Assembly (NCBI RefSeq): GCF_001096185.1
Contig: NZ_CRPU01000001.1
Span: forward strand, 1 to 64,000
Length of the DNA: 64,000 bases
Direction of reading: 5' to 3'
DNA from: Streptococcus pneumoniae
Lineage (GTDB): Bacteria; Bacillota; Bacilli; Lactobacillales; Streptococcaceae
The notes beneath the pieces were generated by a model, which saw only the letters and a program-made list of their open reading frames with translations, had not been told where the DNA came from and searched no databases. Shown piece by piece: positions 9,126 to 18,282 of this stretch (the stretch's first letter is position 1; every line of letters starts with the position of its first letter). A program made the translations under genes and the position numbers.

Positions 9126-9190
9126 GACGACCTCCATTGTATGTTCTAAAATGATTTTACTACTTATAGTATACCACAAGGAAAGAGATT

Positions 9191-9221
9191 AAAAAACTAG
9201 CAGTGGAGTTCCTGCTAGTTC
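9191..9221 (-). terminator. Rho-independent terminator after the small-protein operon
   Basis: The minus strand has AACTAGCAGG, a short loop, CTGCTAGTT and then TTTTTT. It ends the transcript that carries the 50-residue membrane protein gene. Confidence 0.8.
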
Positions 9222-9241
9222 TCTGCGACTTGGATTACCAT

Positions 9242-9394
9242 CTAGATAAGTTTAAAGAGCCAATCCAATAGTTTAAATAATAGCTTGTAAAACAGCAATT
9301 GGACTGCAAAAGAGATAATCATCCAAAAGAATTTCACAATCCCAATAATCGGTTTGATAAAAATAATAGCAAGAAGTCCCCAGAAAAATTTCAT
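9242..9394 (-). CDS. Small hydrophobic membrane protein (50 residues)
   Basis: The minus strand from 9394 reads MKFFWGLLAIIFIKPIIGI... and ends LLDWLFKLI, 50 residues, almost wholly hydrophobic with two likely membrane segments and many Phe and Trp. Its ATG overlaps the TGA of the 60-residue gene upstream (ATGA), so translation is probably coupled. It ends just before a terminator. It is the last gene of the EcsC-like operon. No family is recognised; a membrane partner of the EcsC-like protein is possible. Confidence 0.65.
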   Translation of the reverse strand: MKFFWGLLAIIFIKPIIGIVKFFWMIISFAVQLLFYKLLFKLLDWLFKLI

Positions 9395-9573
9395 TTTTTA
9401 TCCTCTGGCTTAATGAGCCACCGAGCCGTATCCATTAGCTTGTCTGCAATAAAAAGTTTTCCCAGACCGACAACGGCGTGGTCATCTTTCTTTATCGTTT
9501 TCATTACTTTTACACCTTGCATGGTCAAAAAGTAATTCCCATAAGTTTTAGCTAGAATTTTTATGAGTCCCAT
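9391..9573 (-). CDS. Small basic protein (60 residues) in the EcsC-like operon
   Basis: Starting at 9573 with MGLIKILAKTYGNYF and ending ARWLIKPEDKK, 60 residues. It is basic and amphipathic with no full membrane span. GAAGGAG lies at good spacing before the ATG at 9573, which rules out the longer reading from 9642. The stop overlaps the start of the 50-residue gene, and the ATG lies just beyond the stop of the EcsC-like gene. Its start MGLIK is also the start of the SPFH protein nearby (11725), which may reflect a shared membrane-association segment. Function unknown. Confidence 0.65.
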   Translation of the reverse strand: MGLIKILAKTYGNYFLTMQGVKVMKTIKKDDHAVVGLGKLFIADKLMDTARWLIKPEDKK

Positions 9574-9574
9574 A

Positions 9575-10354
9575 TTACTCTCCTTCGATGATTTCAGCCT
9601 CTTTTCGGATTGTTTCAACATCTTCTTGATATTGAACTTCACTATAGTTGACTAGCTTGGACAATTCTTTCTGCAAGCTTTCCCCCATCGGTTTCATAGT
9701 TGCAAAGGTTAAACCACCTGAAATGATACCTCCCAAGATAGGTATGAATTTCCCCATTCCTTTGGCCAACCCTCCCTTGGTCAGATTCACACCAAATATT
9801 TTTAAGACTTTTTTCAAAATAGGGTACCAAAGCGTCTTTGTTAAAGCTTTATTAGGTACTGTTTTCATTACCTGTTTGGCAATTGTTATACCACCTGCAC
9901 GTAGCAAAGCAGCGGTTCCATTCACCCCCAACATGACACCTAGGTAAAGCAAGAGGGTATTTTGAGCATCTTCACTCAACTCATCGCGTGAAGCCCAAAG
10001 ATCCTCATAACCATAAATATAGCCTAGTTCTTGAGCTAATTTTAAAGAAAAAGCATAAAATTGAGCTACATCCGCTGGTATGGTAATTGCCATGGCAAGT
10101 CCACCTGGTAATCCAGCAACAACAGACGTTCCACTCGCTAATAAAACATTATCCCGAATACAAGCATTAGCCACTCGATCTAAGATTTCTTGAGATAAGA
10201 GAGACGTTGGGCCTTGTTCTAATAAGGTAGGAATGTCCTGTGGATCCAATTCTTTGGAAAACTTATCCACTAAAAATTTCGAACGATCAACCTTAACAAC
10301 AGGTAGTTTCACCACTTGTTGCAATACTTGCATAGCTAAGTCTTGTTCAGCCAT
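9575..10354 (-). CDS. EcsC family protein
   Basis: A 259-residue protein of the EcsC-like family. The central region ASGTSVVAGLPGGLAMAITIPADVAQFYAF (about 93-122) and the glycine-rich FIPILGGIISGGLTFATM (about 210-227) are amphipathic or membrane-associated helices typical of the family. EcsC family function is not established; members are linked to membrane homeostasis. The ATG at 10354 has GGAG seven bases upstream, better than the TTG two codons earlier. It heads an operon with the 60- and 50-residue genes. A 19-base inverted repeat (CATACT-N7-AGTATG, 10397-10415) lies upstream and might be an operator. Confidence 0.8.
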   Translation of the reverse strand: MAEQDLAMQVLQQVVKLPVVKVDRSKFLVDKFSKELDPQDIPTLLEQGPTSLLSQEILDRVANACIRDNVLLASGTSVVAGLPGGLAMAITIPADVAQFYAFSLKLAQELGYIYGYEDLWASRDELSEDAQNTLLLYLGVMLGVNGTAALLRAGGITIAKQVMKTVPNKALTKTLWYPILKKVLKIFGVNLTKGGLAKGMGKFIPILGGIISGGLTFATMKPMGESLQKELSKLVNYSEVQYQEDVETIRKEAEIIEGE

Positions 10355-10396
10355 ATACAAACTCCTTTTACTTCTGTAAGTTATATTCTATGATAG

Positions 10397-10415
10397 CATA
10401 CTCTTTTAAAGTATG
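10397..10415. promoter_or_regulatory. Inverted repeat upstream of the EcsC-like operon (possible operator)
   Basis: catact, seven bases, agtatg, a perfect 6-base inverted repeat 42 bases upstream of the ATG. It overlaps a probable -10 on the minus strand (TATCAT or TATGCT). The binding factor is unknown. Nothing else is recognised in 10420-10615. Confidence 0.35.
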
Positions 10416-10615
10416 TTTCAAATTCCCCTCAAAAATTTTCAAAAAATCCTTAGCAACTTATTTGTTAAAGATGTTTAATAGTCTTTATAGAGACAGCTAG
10501 AATATTCAACTCCTACCCTGACAACATGATATTCTATCTGTGAACGATAGTCTATTATTGTTTCAGCTAAAATGTTCCTTGAATACGTACTAACTATGAA
10601 CTTTCGAGTTTCATT

Positions 10616-11725
10616 TTATAAATCCATAATTTCTTTTTTCTTTCGATCAAATTCTTCTTGAGATAGTATCCCTGCATCTAAAAGAGATTTTAGTTTTGTA
10701 AGGGCTTCGATTTGTTCATCTAATGATAAACTTGCTTTCATGGCTTTTTCACCTAAACCTTGTGCCATATTCATACCAAAAATCATCCCTGCACCATCAC
10801 CTAGACCATGTTGCTCCACTCCTGATGCAATTTTTTGTTGTGCTGCAATATTAGAAGCTTTCTGCGATACATCATCATAAGCTTTTAAATTCATCTTATT
10901 TGATGAAAATTGTTTAACCAATTCCTTAGATTCTGGTGAGAACTCAATATTAGCAATGGCAACTTTTACAATCTCAAATCCAAAACGTTCTTTCCAAGTC
11001 CCTGCATACTGTCCATCATTTGATACTTGGGTTGCAAGAACTGAAGCTTGTGACGGCAATTGTGAAATACGATAAGTTGTTGACAAAGAATTAAGTGCAA
11101 CAATAAAAGATTGAAGAAATTCTGTTACTATTTGTGATCTAGCTTGAGCGCTATCAAAGGTATAATAAGTCACATTGGCAGGAAGAAAATTTCTGATAAA
11201 TTGCTTAGCATCTGTAATTTGGATAGAAAATGTTCCAAAAGCACGTACTTCTAAATCTGTCCCATAAAACAAATCATTATACATGACTGGACCACGAGTC
11301 CCAAATTTAATATCACGAATTTCTCTCAAATTAACAAAGCAAATCTGTTTTTGCTGATCACTTTGACCACCGAATCCAACACGATTAACAACATTGTCAA
11401 ACAGTGACTTTTTCAATCCATCACCATTAAAAACACTGCTCTCACCATTTTGGTATTCATATCCACCTGGTTCTGTAATAATTTCCTCGATACCAGACTG
11501 ACTAAAGATAAAGGCAGCAGTATTTTCTGGAATAAAAATCTTGGATCCGTTCGAAATAACACCTACAGATCCCTTCGTATTGACACCTCTACCATTATTA
11601 CTTTCTTGAACAATACCTGGACTTACAGCTGTATGTTCATCAAAAGCATGAACTGTGATAATTTCTTTCCACTGATCTGCAAATGTCCCACCAATAGAAT
11701 CTGTGATTGCTTTTATCAACCCCAT
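10616..11725 (-). CDS. SPFH/band-7 domain protein with C-terminal SHOCT motif (YdjI-like)
   Basis: A 369-residue protein. Residues about 20-300 make an SPFH (stomatin/flotillin-type) domain of the kind annotated as 'virion core protein', like B. subtilis YdjI. Residues about 335-369 are a SHOCT motif (LKSLLDAGILSQEEFDRKKKEIM), a short oligomerisation element. A flexible Gly/Met-rich linker (GLGDGAGMIFGMNMAQGLG) joins them. There is no signal peptide, so it probably assembles on the inner face of the membrane. It is the third gene of an operon with a lipoprotein and a zinc-ribbon protein. B. subtilis ydjI lies in a PspA (phage-shock) operon, so a membrane-stress role is inferred. Confidence 0.85.
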   Translation of the reverse strand: MGLIKAITDSIGGTFADQWKEIITVHAFDEHTAVSPGIVQESNNGRGVNTKGSVGVISNGSKIFIPENTAAFIFSQSGIEEIITEPGGYEYQNGESSVFNGDGLKKSLFDNVVNRVGFGGQSDQQKQICFVNLREIRDIKFGTRGPVMYNDLFYGTDLEVRAFGTFSIQITDAKQFIRNFLPANVTYYTFDSAQARSQIVTEFLQSFIVALNSLSTTYRISQLPSQASVLATQVSNDGQYAGTWKERFGFEIVKVAIANIEFSPESKELVKQFSSNKMNLKAYDDVSQKASNIAAQQKIASGVEQHGLGDGAGMIFGMNMAQGLGEKAMKASLSLDEQIEALTKLKSLLDAGILSQEEFDRKKKEIMDL

Positions 11726-11737
11726 TTAATTGCCCCC

Positions 11738-12295
11738 TTATAAACTCTGCTCCATATCACAATAGGCACATCTCACTGTTTGCTTCACTTGACCTGACAA
11801 AGGTGCTCCACAAAAGCTACACTTGGTTGAAATCTTTTCTGGCTCTGCATCCTTAATCCCAAGCCCTGCTTTAAAAGTGTCAAATGTATCCTTAAATGTT
11901 TCTGCCAAAACATCTGCTCCGAACAAGCTACTATCTCCCAAGGTTTCAAAATTACTTGTATCACCTGAAATCAATTTAATAATGTTTCTAACCCACTTGT
12001 CAGTATCCTTAGTATTATTAAATGCAAAGATAGCTTGTCCGCCATTATAATAAATTTCCAGCCGTTTCACACCATTGGTTTTGGTTACTGAAACTTGAGG
12101 TTTCCCTTCAAAAATTTTAATCTGGTTAATGGGTATGGTAACTTGGTCTTTTTTTCCTCCCCACAAACCTTTTTTGATATATATTAAGTGTAGATTCGTT
12201 AAAATTAATTCATCTGTAGACAAACCATTTTTCCCAAAACTCACATGGTCACTATTCATAACCATGTATTCATGTGGCAATAATTGATAATCCAT
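11738..12295 (-). CDS. PH-like/GRAM-type domain protein with C-terminal zinc ribbon
   Basis: About 185 residues. Residues about 5-110 look like a bacterial PH/GRAM-type beta domain (ELILTNLHLIYIKKG, then VKRLEIYYNGGQAIFAF). The C-terminus has a zinc ribbon with CSFCGAPL and CAYCDMEQSL, two CxxC pairs about 17 residues apart. The ATG at 12295 follows GGAG at good spacing; an upstream GTG at 12307 is less likely. It lies 12 bases upstream of the SPFH gene and 20 bases downstream of the lipoprotein gene, all in one operon. The combination resembles the B. subtilis ydjG-ydjI arrangement, so it may help recruit the SPFH protein to stressed membrane. Confidence 0.75.
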   Translation of the reverse strand: MDYQLLPHEYMVMNSDHVSFGKNGLSTDELILTNLHLIYIKKGLWGGKKDQVTIPINQIKIFEGKPQVSVTKTNGVKRLEIYYNGGQAIFAFNNTKDTDKWVRNIIKLISGDTSNFETLGDSSLFGADVLAETFKDTFDTFKAGLGIKDAEPEKISTKCSFCGAPLSGQVKQTVRCAYCDMEQSL

Positions 12296-12315
12296 ATTGA
12301 ACTCCACTCTTTCTA

Positions 12316-12819
12316 TTAAAGACTAGCTTTCCACTGCTCCACTTGTTCATGTAGATTATCACGATAATCTTTTAGAGTCTTAATCACTTCTTCTTTCCCT
12401 TGAATCGGTGCTTTCTTTAGTGGACCATATTGTTTTTTCAAATCTTCCATTTCTTTTTTGGTGCTATCTTTCAGTTCTTGGATAGCAGCGCTATCTTCTA
12501 AAACAGTTCCTTTAAAGGCTTCGTCTGCTTCTGTATAGTAATTATCTATTATTTTCTCATTCATAATCAAGTAATCTTCATAGGTTTTTATAGACTCAAT
12601 TGTCGCATCACTAACATCTTGTGGGTTAAAATCGCTTGAACTGAGTTTTTCTTTTGCTTTAGCAAATAACCCTTTCTTTTCAGAACTACTAGATGAAGCT
12701 TCTGTTTGATTCTCACTAGAAGAGCTACTTGTTTTTTCAGAAAGAGAACTACAAGCAACTAGAGTAGAGACGGAAAGACATAGCAAAGCTAAACGACAAA
12801 CTTTTTTTACATTATTCAT
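12316..12819 (-). CDS. Lipoprotein with Ser-rich linker
   Basis: A 167-residue secreted lipoprotein. The N-terminus has a basic start (MNNVKKVCR), a hydrophobic core and a lipobox STLVAC, with Cys about residue 23 as the lipidation site. A Ser/Glu-rich linker (about 25-50) follows. The rest (about 60-167) is a charged helical domain (ESIKTYEDYLIMNEKIIDNYY) resembling small streptococcal DUF lipoproteins, function unknown. AAAGGAG stands at good distance from the ATG. It is the first gene of the lipoprotein/zinc-ribbon/SPFH operon, so it may be the outside sensor of that system. Confidence 0.8.
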   Translation of the reverse strand: MNNVKKVCRLALLCLSVSTLVACSSLSEKTSSSSSENQTEASSSSSEKKGLFAKAKEKLSSSDFNPQDVSDATIESIKTYEDYLIMNEKIIDNYYTEADEAFKGTVLEDSAAIQELKDSTKKEMEDLKKQYGPLKKAPIQGKEEVIKTLKDYRDNLHEQVEQWKASL

Positions 12820-12966
12820 TGATAGAATCTCCTTTTATTTATGAAATCATCATATCATATTTCCTAAAAAAAAAAAAGCATTTTCTGATTAGCTAACATT
12901 AAAAAATACAGAATCCCTTTTTTAAAAGAATATTTTTCCATTTCAAATTCCACCTATTTTCTCCAC

Positions 12967-12990
12967 CAAAAAAAGAGGGTTGCCCCTCTT
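12967..12990 (-). terminator. Terminator of the rimP-nusA-infB-rbfA operon
   Basis: The minus strand after the rbfA stop reads GAGGGGCAACCCTC followed by TTTTTTT, a compact GC stem with a T-run. Confidence 0.88.
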
Positions 12991-12991
12991 C

Positions 12992-13342
12992 TTAGTTCTT
13001 ATCCAGATTGCGTAGCATCTCGTCAATCTTGTTTCCATACTCGATGGACTCGTCTTTGACGAAGGTCAAATCTGGGATTTTGTACAATTTCAAATTGCGA
13101 CCAAGTTCACGTTTGATGGTACCAGTTGCTTTTTCAAGCCCGATTTGGGCTTTCTGGTTATCCGAAGCAAGATTACTCAAAATGGTGTAGTAAACCTTGG
13201 CAACAGACAAGTCACCTAGCATCTGAACATCTGTGATGGTCACACCTTGGACACGCGGATCACGGACTTTCTTTTGCAAAATCTCATTGACTTCACGCTT
13301 GATTTCCATGCCCACACGATCTGTACGGAAATGATTTGCCAT
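12992..13342 (-). CDS. rbfA: Ribosome-binding factor A
   Basis: A 116-residue KH-fold protein that helps mature the 16S rRNA 5' end and the 30S subunit, important in the cold. [35 protein letters not shown] and AKVYYTIL are the family hallmarks. The start at 13342 follows AAAGGA and gives the normal length; an in-frame upstream start at 13369 is not supported. It is the last gene of the nusA-infB operon, 250 bases after infB, a gap filled by repeat-like hairpins (13415-13592). Confidence 0.97.
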   Translation of the reverse strand: MANHFRTDRVGMEIKREVNEILQKKVRDPRVQGVTITDVQMLGDLSVAKVYYTILSNLASDNQKAQIGLEKATGTIKRELGRNLKLYKIPDLTFVKDESIEYGNKIDEMLRNLDKN

Positions 13343-13414
13343 GATATTCCTTTCTCTACTTTGAACCAAAAGCTAGGCCAGCAGACCTAGCTATTTTTAA
13401 ACTGCTTGATTTTC

Positions 13415-13592
13415 ATTTCAAATTGGAACGAAGTTCAATTTGAAATCATCTGCTTCTTTCGCCGTGGTGAAAGTGATGGAACTGATTTATCAGTCCCATC
13501 ACAGGGGATTTTTGAGACTCTAGGCTCAAAAATAAGCAATGAAACCATCGGTTTGCTTGCGTCCCTCACCACCTAAGAAAGGAGCAAAAAAT
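13415..13592. repeat. Composite hairpin repeat between infB and rbfA (SPRITE-like)
   Basis: Contains nested inverted repeats: ATTTCAAATTG...CAATTTGAAAT (13417-13448), GATGGAACTGAT...CAGTCCCATC, and TTTTTGAGACTCTAGGCTCAAAAA. It ends with CCTCACCACCTAAGAAAGGAG. Blocks with the same GAGAC-TAGGCTC hairpin and CTTAAG-type end lie at 30285-30425 and, inverted, at 34736-34849. They resemble the terminator-like SPRITE repeats described in pneumococci, but I could not check the consensus. Confidence 0.4.
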
Positions 13593-13593
13593 C

Positions 13594-16479
13594 TTATCTC
13601 TTGATTTCTTCCATGACATAGGCCTCAATCACATCATCCATCTTGATATCATTGTAGCCGTCAATCATCAATCCACCTTCACGACCGTTTGTAACTTCTT
13701 TCACGTCGTCTTTGTAGTGTTTCAAGCTTGCAAGTTCACCGTCATAGATAACAACACCATCACGGATAACACGGACTTTAGAGTCACGGGTAACCTTACC
13801 GTTGATAACCATGAATCCACCGATAGTTCCCACTTTAGACACCTTGAAGGTTTCACGAATAACTGCTTCACCGATAACTTTTTCTTCGAATTCTGGATCA
13901 AGCATCCCTTTCATGGCTTCTTCCATCTCTTCGATAACCTTATAGATAATGCTGTGGAGACGGATTTCTACATCATCAGCTTCTGCTTGTTGACGAGCTT
14001 GTGGTGTAGGGCGTACGTTGAAACCAACGATAAAGGCATTTGAAGCTTCGGCAAGGGTCACGTCAGATTCATTGATGGCACCGACCGCTGAGTGGACAAT
14101 GGTAACTTTAACACCTTCTACATCGATCTTTTGAAGTGAGGCAGAAAGGGCTTCAACAGAACCTTGTACGTCAGCCTTAATGATAACGTTAACAGATTTG
14201 AGTTCCCCAGCTTTAAGGGTATCAAAGAGGTTTTCAAGGCTAACACGTTGGGTAGCTTGACGTTGTTTCATGAGGGCACGTTTGGCACGTTCTTCACCAG
14301 CCGCACGCGCAGATTTTTCATCTTCGTAAACGGCAAAGTGGTCACCCGCCATCGGTGCTTCGTTCAAACCTGTGATAGAAACTGGTGTTGATGGTCCAGC
14401 AACCTTAACACGACGACCAAGGTCGTTGGTCATAGCACGGACACGACCGAAGGTATTTCCGACAACGATTGGGTCTTGAACATTCAAGGTACCTTGTTGA
14501 ACAAGAAGGGTTGCGACCGCACCTTTTCCTTTATCCAGGCGAGCTTCGATAACTGTACCGATAGCACGAACTGTTGGGTCTGCCTTGAGTTCTTGGATTT
14601 CAGCCACAAGAAGGACTGTTTCCAACAATTCTTCGATGTTTTGGTTGAATTTAGCTGAAATTTCAACAAATTCAGAATCTCCACCCCAAGCTGTTGACAT
14701 AACTCCATGCTCTGCCAATTCACCGATAACGCGTTCTGGGTTAGCACCTGGTTTATCAATCTTGTTAATGGCTACAATGATTGGAACGTTGGCCGCTTTT
14801 GAGTGGTTAATGGCTTCGATAGTCTGAGGCATAACCCCGTCATCTGCCGCTACGACCAAGATCGTAATATCGGTAACAGATGCACCACGCGCACGCATAG
14901 ATGTAAAGGCCGCGTGTCCTGGTGTATCAAGGAAGGTAATCTTCTTGCCATTTTCCACGATTTGGTAGGCACCAATATGCTGAGTGATACCACCTGCTTC
15001 ACCTGTCGCAACACGAGAGTTACGAAGGGTATCTAGGAGGGTTGTTTTACCGTGGTCAACGTGTCCCATGATAGTTACAACTGGTGGACGCTCAACCAAT
15101 TCATCTTCATTGAGATAACCATCTTCGACAAAGAAACGTTCGATGTCGGCATTATCCACTTCAACTTTTTGTTTGGCTTCGATACCATAATCCACCATGA
15201 GGAGTTCGATGGTTTCCCCATCCAAGGATTGGTTTTGTGTGGCCATGACACCCATCATGAAAAGTTTCTTAACAATTTCAGCTGGTTCACGTTTGATACG
15301 TTTTGCGATTTCCGCAACTGTCATACCATCTGTATACTCAAATTCTGTTGGCAATTCATGGAATTTACGCTCCGTAACAGGTTTTGGAGTCTGATTACGG
15401 TTGTTCTTGTTATTGCCTTTTTTGTTCTTCTTGTTGTTATTCCAGTTACTATTCTTTTGATTTCTCACTTGATTTTGACTACTTCGATTCTTTTGTTGTT
15501 TTCTAGGACCATCTTCTTCGTGATCATAATCGTCACGATTTTTGTCTGGTCGAGCTTGTTTTTTACGACGTGTATCCACTGCAGGTTCTGTTTTCTCAGG
15601 GACGACTTCAACCACTGCTTGAACTTGCTGTGCTTGTTGCGCTTGTTCAGCTAACTTAGCAGCTTCTTCAAAGATTTCCTCTGGTTCCTTGCGTTTGTTA
15701 GCTCGAGCCAAGGCTTCTTTAGCAGCCTGATACTGCTTGAAGCGTTCCTCACTTGAACGTGCATACTCTGCATTTTGCTCTGCTTTTAGGGCTGCTGCAC
15801 GGGCTTTAAAGTCAATACGTGGAGCCGCTTGATTTGAACGTTTATCCTCTTGTTGACGGCGCTCATTTCTACGATTTTGCTGACCTTGCTGTTTCTTAGC
15901 TTGGTCATTAAAGCGACGATTGTCGCGGTTGCCTTGACCTTGTTTTCCACCATTGCGACCGTCGTTTTTCTGACGGTTTCCGTTTTGTTGTTGGTCACGG
16001 TTATTGCCCTTATTTTGCTTGCGTCGTTCTGCCTGCTCTTTGGCACGGGCTTCACGCTCAGCCTTGAAATTACGGCTTTGCGGTTTAGCCGCTACTTTTT
16101 CTGCCTTCGGAGCGACTGCCTCAGCTGGTTTTGCCTCTTCCTTAGCTACAGCTGGTTTTACTGGTTCAGACTTTTCGGCTTTCTTTTCTGCACTTGCTTT
16201 TGGGGCTGCAGGTTTTGCCTCTTCCTTGGCTACAGCTGGTTTAGCTGGCTCAGATTTTTCGGCTTTCTTTTCTGTACTTGCTTTTGGTGCTGCAGGTTTT
16301 GCTTCTGCTTTCGGAGCAGCTGCAGGCTTAAAGCTGGCAGCGATTTTTGCAGCGACAGCTTCTTCCACACTTGATGAGTGGCTTTTCACATCCAAGCCCA
16401 ACTCTTTTGCACGCGCTACAACTTCTTTGCTTTCTTTTCCAAGCTCTTTTGCGATTTCGTACAATCTTTTCTTAGACAA
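13594..16479 (-). CDS. infB: Translation initiation factor IF-2
   Basis: A 961-residue GTPase that delivers initiator tRNA to the 30S subunit. The G domain starts near residue 460: G1 [10 protein letters not shown]2 region [10 protein letters not shown]3 DTPGHAAF, G4 NKID. C-terminal domains that bind fMet-tRNA follow. The N-terminal 360 residues are a long Lys/Ala/Gln/Asn-rich linker. Near residues 60-115 a block of about 28 residues ([26 protein letters not shown]) occurs twice in tandem, making the protein somewhat longer than the pneumococcal form I recall. The start codon is TTG at 16479, seven bases after GGAGG; a nearby ATG is out of frame. It follows ylxQ closely. Confidence 0.97.
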   Translation of the reverse strand: MSKKRLYEIAKELGKESKEVVARAKELGLDVKSHSSSVEEAVAAKIAASFKPAAAPKAEAKPAAPKASTEKKAEKSEPAKPAVAKEEAKPAAPKASAEKKAEKSEPVKPAVAKEEAKPAEAVAPKAEKVAAKPQSRNFKAEREARAKEQAERRKQNKGNNRDQQQNGNRQKNDGRNGGKQGQGNRDNRRFNDQAKKQQGQQNRRNERRQQEDKRSNQAAPRIDFKARAAALKAEQNAEYARSSEERFKQYQAAKEALARANKRKEPEEIFEEAAKLAEQAQQAQQVQAVVEVVPEKTEPAVDTRRKKQARPDKNRDDYDHEEDGPRKQQKNRSSQNQVRNQKNSNWNNNKKNKKGNNKNNRNQTPKPVTERKFHELPTEFEYTDGMTVAEIAKRIKREPAEIVKKLFMMGVMATQNQSLDGETIELLMVDYGIEAKQKVEVDNADIERFFVEDGYLNEDELVERPPVVTIMGHVDHGKTTLLDTLRNSRVATGEAGGITQHIGAYQIVENGKKITFLDTPGHAAFTSMRARGASVTDITILVVAADDGVMPQTIEAINHSKAANVPIIVAINKIDKPGANPERVIGELAEHGVMSTAWGGDSEFVEISAKFNQNIEELLETVLLVAEIQELKADPTVRAIGTVIEARLDKGKGAVATLLVQQGTLNVQDPIVVGNTFGRVRAMTNDLGRRVKVAGPSTPVSITGLNEAPMAGDHFAVYEDEKSARAAGEERAKRALMKQRQATQRVSLENLFDTLKAGELKSVNVIIKADVQGSVEALSASLQKIDVEGVKVTIVHSAVGAINESDVTLAEASNAFIVGFNVRPTPQARQQAEADDVEIRLHSIIYKVIEEMEEAMKGMLDPEFEEKVIGEAVIRETFKVSKVGTIGGFMVINGKVTRDSKVRVIRDGVVIYDGELASLKHYKDDVKEVTNGREGGLMIDGYNDIKMDDVIEAYVMEEIKR

Positions 16480-16495
16480 ATCATGTCCTCCTCTT

Positions 16496-16795
16496 CTATT
16501 CCATAAGAGACCTCATTTTCTTTGTAAATCCAGCATCTGTTACAGCCAAAACCTTTCTCGATTTCCCGACTGCTATGCTTAATTCCAGTGTTGAAAACAC
16601 GGTTACAATTTCTACTTGATAATAATGACTTTTATCTTGAATCTTCTTGGTCAGATTGGGTCCAGCATCATGGGCTAGAAAGACCAACTTGGCCTTGCCG
16701 TCTTGAATGGCCTTGACCACCAATTCTTCACCCGATATAATCCGCCCTGCTCGCTGAGCAAGTCCCAAGAGATTGCTTATCTTTTGCTTATTCAA
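16496..16795 (-). CDS. L7Ae-family RNA-binding protein YlxQ
   Basis: A 99-residue L7Ae/L30e-fold protein ([22 protein letters not shown], then [18 protein letters not shown]). Members bind kink-turn RNA. It starts with TTG at 16795, overlapping the last 8 bases of the rnpM/ylxR gene, and lies 16 bases before infB. The position between ylxR and infB is conserved in Firmicutes, which supports a role linked to RNase P or ribosome work. Confidence 0.92.
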   Translation of the reverse strand: MNKQKISNLLGLAQRAGRIISGEELVVKAIQDGKAKLVFLAHDAGPNLTKKIQDKSHYYQVEIVTVFSTLELSIAVGKSRKVLAVTDAGFTKKMRSLME

Positions 16796-17081
16796 GTCCC
16801 AACTCTCTTCTTTTCACTTTGTGATCCACATAAGCGATCAACTCATCATAAAAGCTTTCATCCACTTCCATGCTAAAGCTGCGGTTAAAGACCTTCTTCT
16901 TTTTCGCCTCTAGGGCTTCTGCATTGTCTAGCTTGATATAAGCGCCGCGGCCGTTAGCCTTGCCTGTCGGATCGATAAAGACTTGTCCTTCCTTGTTTTT
17001 GACAATGCGGAGCAAATCTCGCTTATCAATCACTTCGTTAGACACAACAGACTTGCGCAAAGGGATTTTTCTCGTTTTCAT
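16788..17081 (-). CDS. rnpM: YlxR family protein (RNase P modulator RnpM)
   Basis: A 97-residue basic protein of the YlxR/DUF448 family (RKIPLRKSVVSNEVIDKRDLLRIV, then GKANGRGAYI). The GRGAY motif is the family hallmark and part of the RNA-binding face. In B. subtilis, YlxR binds the RNase P RNA. It lies between nusA and ylxQ in the conserved operon, 21 bases after nusA. Confidence 0.92.
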   Translation of the reverse strand: MKTRKIPLRKSVVSNEVIDKRDLLRIVKNKEGQVFIDPTGKANGRGAYIKLDNAEALEAKKKKVFNRSFSMEVDESFYDELIAYVDHKVKRRELGLE

Positions 17082-17102
17082 CTTTCCCTCCTCTAGCAGC
17101 TT

Positions 17103-18239
17103 TTATTCTTCGACAGTATCGTTTTCTGCTTCCAAATCTACCGAACCAGCTTCTTCCATGGCTTCAAATTCGCTAGCAGACTTGATATCGATACGGTAAC
17201 CAGTCAAGTGAGCCGCCAAGCGCACGTTTTGTCCACGACGACCGATTGCAAGAGAAAGCTTGTTATCAGGAACAACCACCAAGGCACGTTTGCTGTCGTT
17301 TTCGTCAAAGATAACTTGGTCAACCTCAGCAGGAGCGATGGCATTGTAGATAAATTCAGCTGGATCTGCTACCCACTCGATAACGTCGATATTTTCTTCG
17401 ATTGGCACCATACGGTCACTCTTAGCGTCATAGCGAGCTGGGTGGAATTTGCTAGTGATTTTCTTGATGTTAGCTCCACCACGTCCAACGATTGTACCAA
17501 TAGCGTCCACGTTTGGATTATGGCTACGAACTGCAACCTTGGTACGGTCACCAGCTTCACGAGCCACACTCATGATTTCAACAGTTCCATCATAAACTTC
17601 TGGAATTTCTTGCTCCATCAAACGTTTGATCATTTCTGGATGGCTACGGCTAACAAAGACGTTCACACCGCGAGGGTTGTCTTCAACCTTGTAGACATAA
17701 ACTTCGATACGATCATGAGAAGCAAAAACTTCACCAGGTATTTGATCTTGTTTTGACAATTGGGCTTCGATGCTACCAAGGTTGACATAAATGAAGCGGT
17801 TGTCAAAGCGTTCTACAGTACCAGACATGATTTCTTGTTCATGCTCTTTGTAAGTATTGTAAGTGATGGCACGTGTTTGCTTGCGCATTTTTTCCATGAT
17901 GGTTTGTTTGGCAGATTGGGCTGCTACACGACCAAACTCAGCAGGCGCTTCTTCAAACTTGATTTTGTCTCCAAGTTCATAGGCTGAATTGATGGCAAGA
18001 GCATCTTTCAAACTGATTTCCAAACGGCTATCAAATACTTCATCAACCACTTCACGGACAGTATAGACTGTAAAGTCACCTGTTTTTTCGTTAAAGTCAA
18101 TGGCTACGCTGTCTGATTGACCATAGCGTCTGCGATAAGCGGAACGAAGCGACTCTACTACTGCGTCGATGATGTCTTCTTTTTTGATTCCCTTGTCTTC
18201 TTCCAAAATGCGGAAGGCCTCTAGCATTTCTTTACTCAT
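17103..18239 (-). CDS. nusA: Transcription termination/antitermination factor NusA
   Basis: A 378-residue protein of the short Gram-positive type. Domains: N-terminal RNA polymerase-binding (1-125), S1 (about 135-200, MSGTVERFDNRFIYVNLG), and two KH domains (IGTIVGRGGANIKKI and LAIGRRGQNVRLA). It lacks the C-terminal acidic repeats of E. coli NusA, normal for this group, and has a short acidic tail instead. It binds RNA polymerase and nascent RNA to control pausing and termination. Second gene of the operon after rimP. Confidence 0.97.
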   Translation of the reverse strand: MSKEMLEAFRILEEDKGIKKEDIIDAVVESLRSAYRRRYGQSDSVAIDFNEKTGDFTVYTVREVVDEVFDSRLEISLKDALAINSAYELGDKIKFEEAPAEFGRVAAQSAKQTIMEKMRKQTRAITYNTYKEHEQEIMSGTVERFDNRFIYVNLGSIEAQLSKQDQIPGEVFASHDRIEVYVYKVEDNPRGVNVFVSRSHPEMIKRLMEQEIPEVYDGTVEIMSVAREAGDRTKVAVRSHNPNVDAIGTIVGRGGANIKKITSKFHPARYDAKSDRMVPIEENIDVIEWVADPAEFIYNAIAPAEVDQVIFDENDSKRALVVVPDNKLSLAIGRRGQNVRLAAHLTGYRIDIKSASEFEAMEEAGSVDLEAENDTVEE

Positions 18240-18282
18240 GTTTTCTTCACTTTTGAATCCTCAAAAGCTATCCTTTCTTTTT

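Noticed and set aside
15052-15654. 200-codon open frame on the plus strand inside infB
   Set aside because: It is the antisense shadow of infB, hydrophobic by complement of Lys/Asn-rich codons, with no ribosome site.
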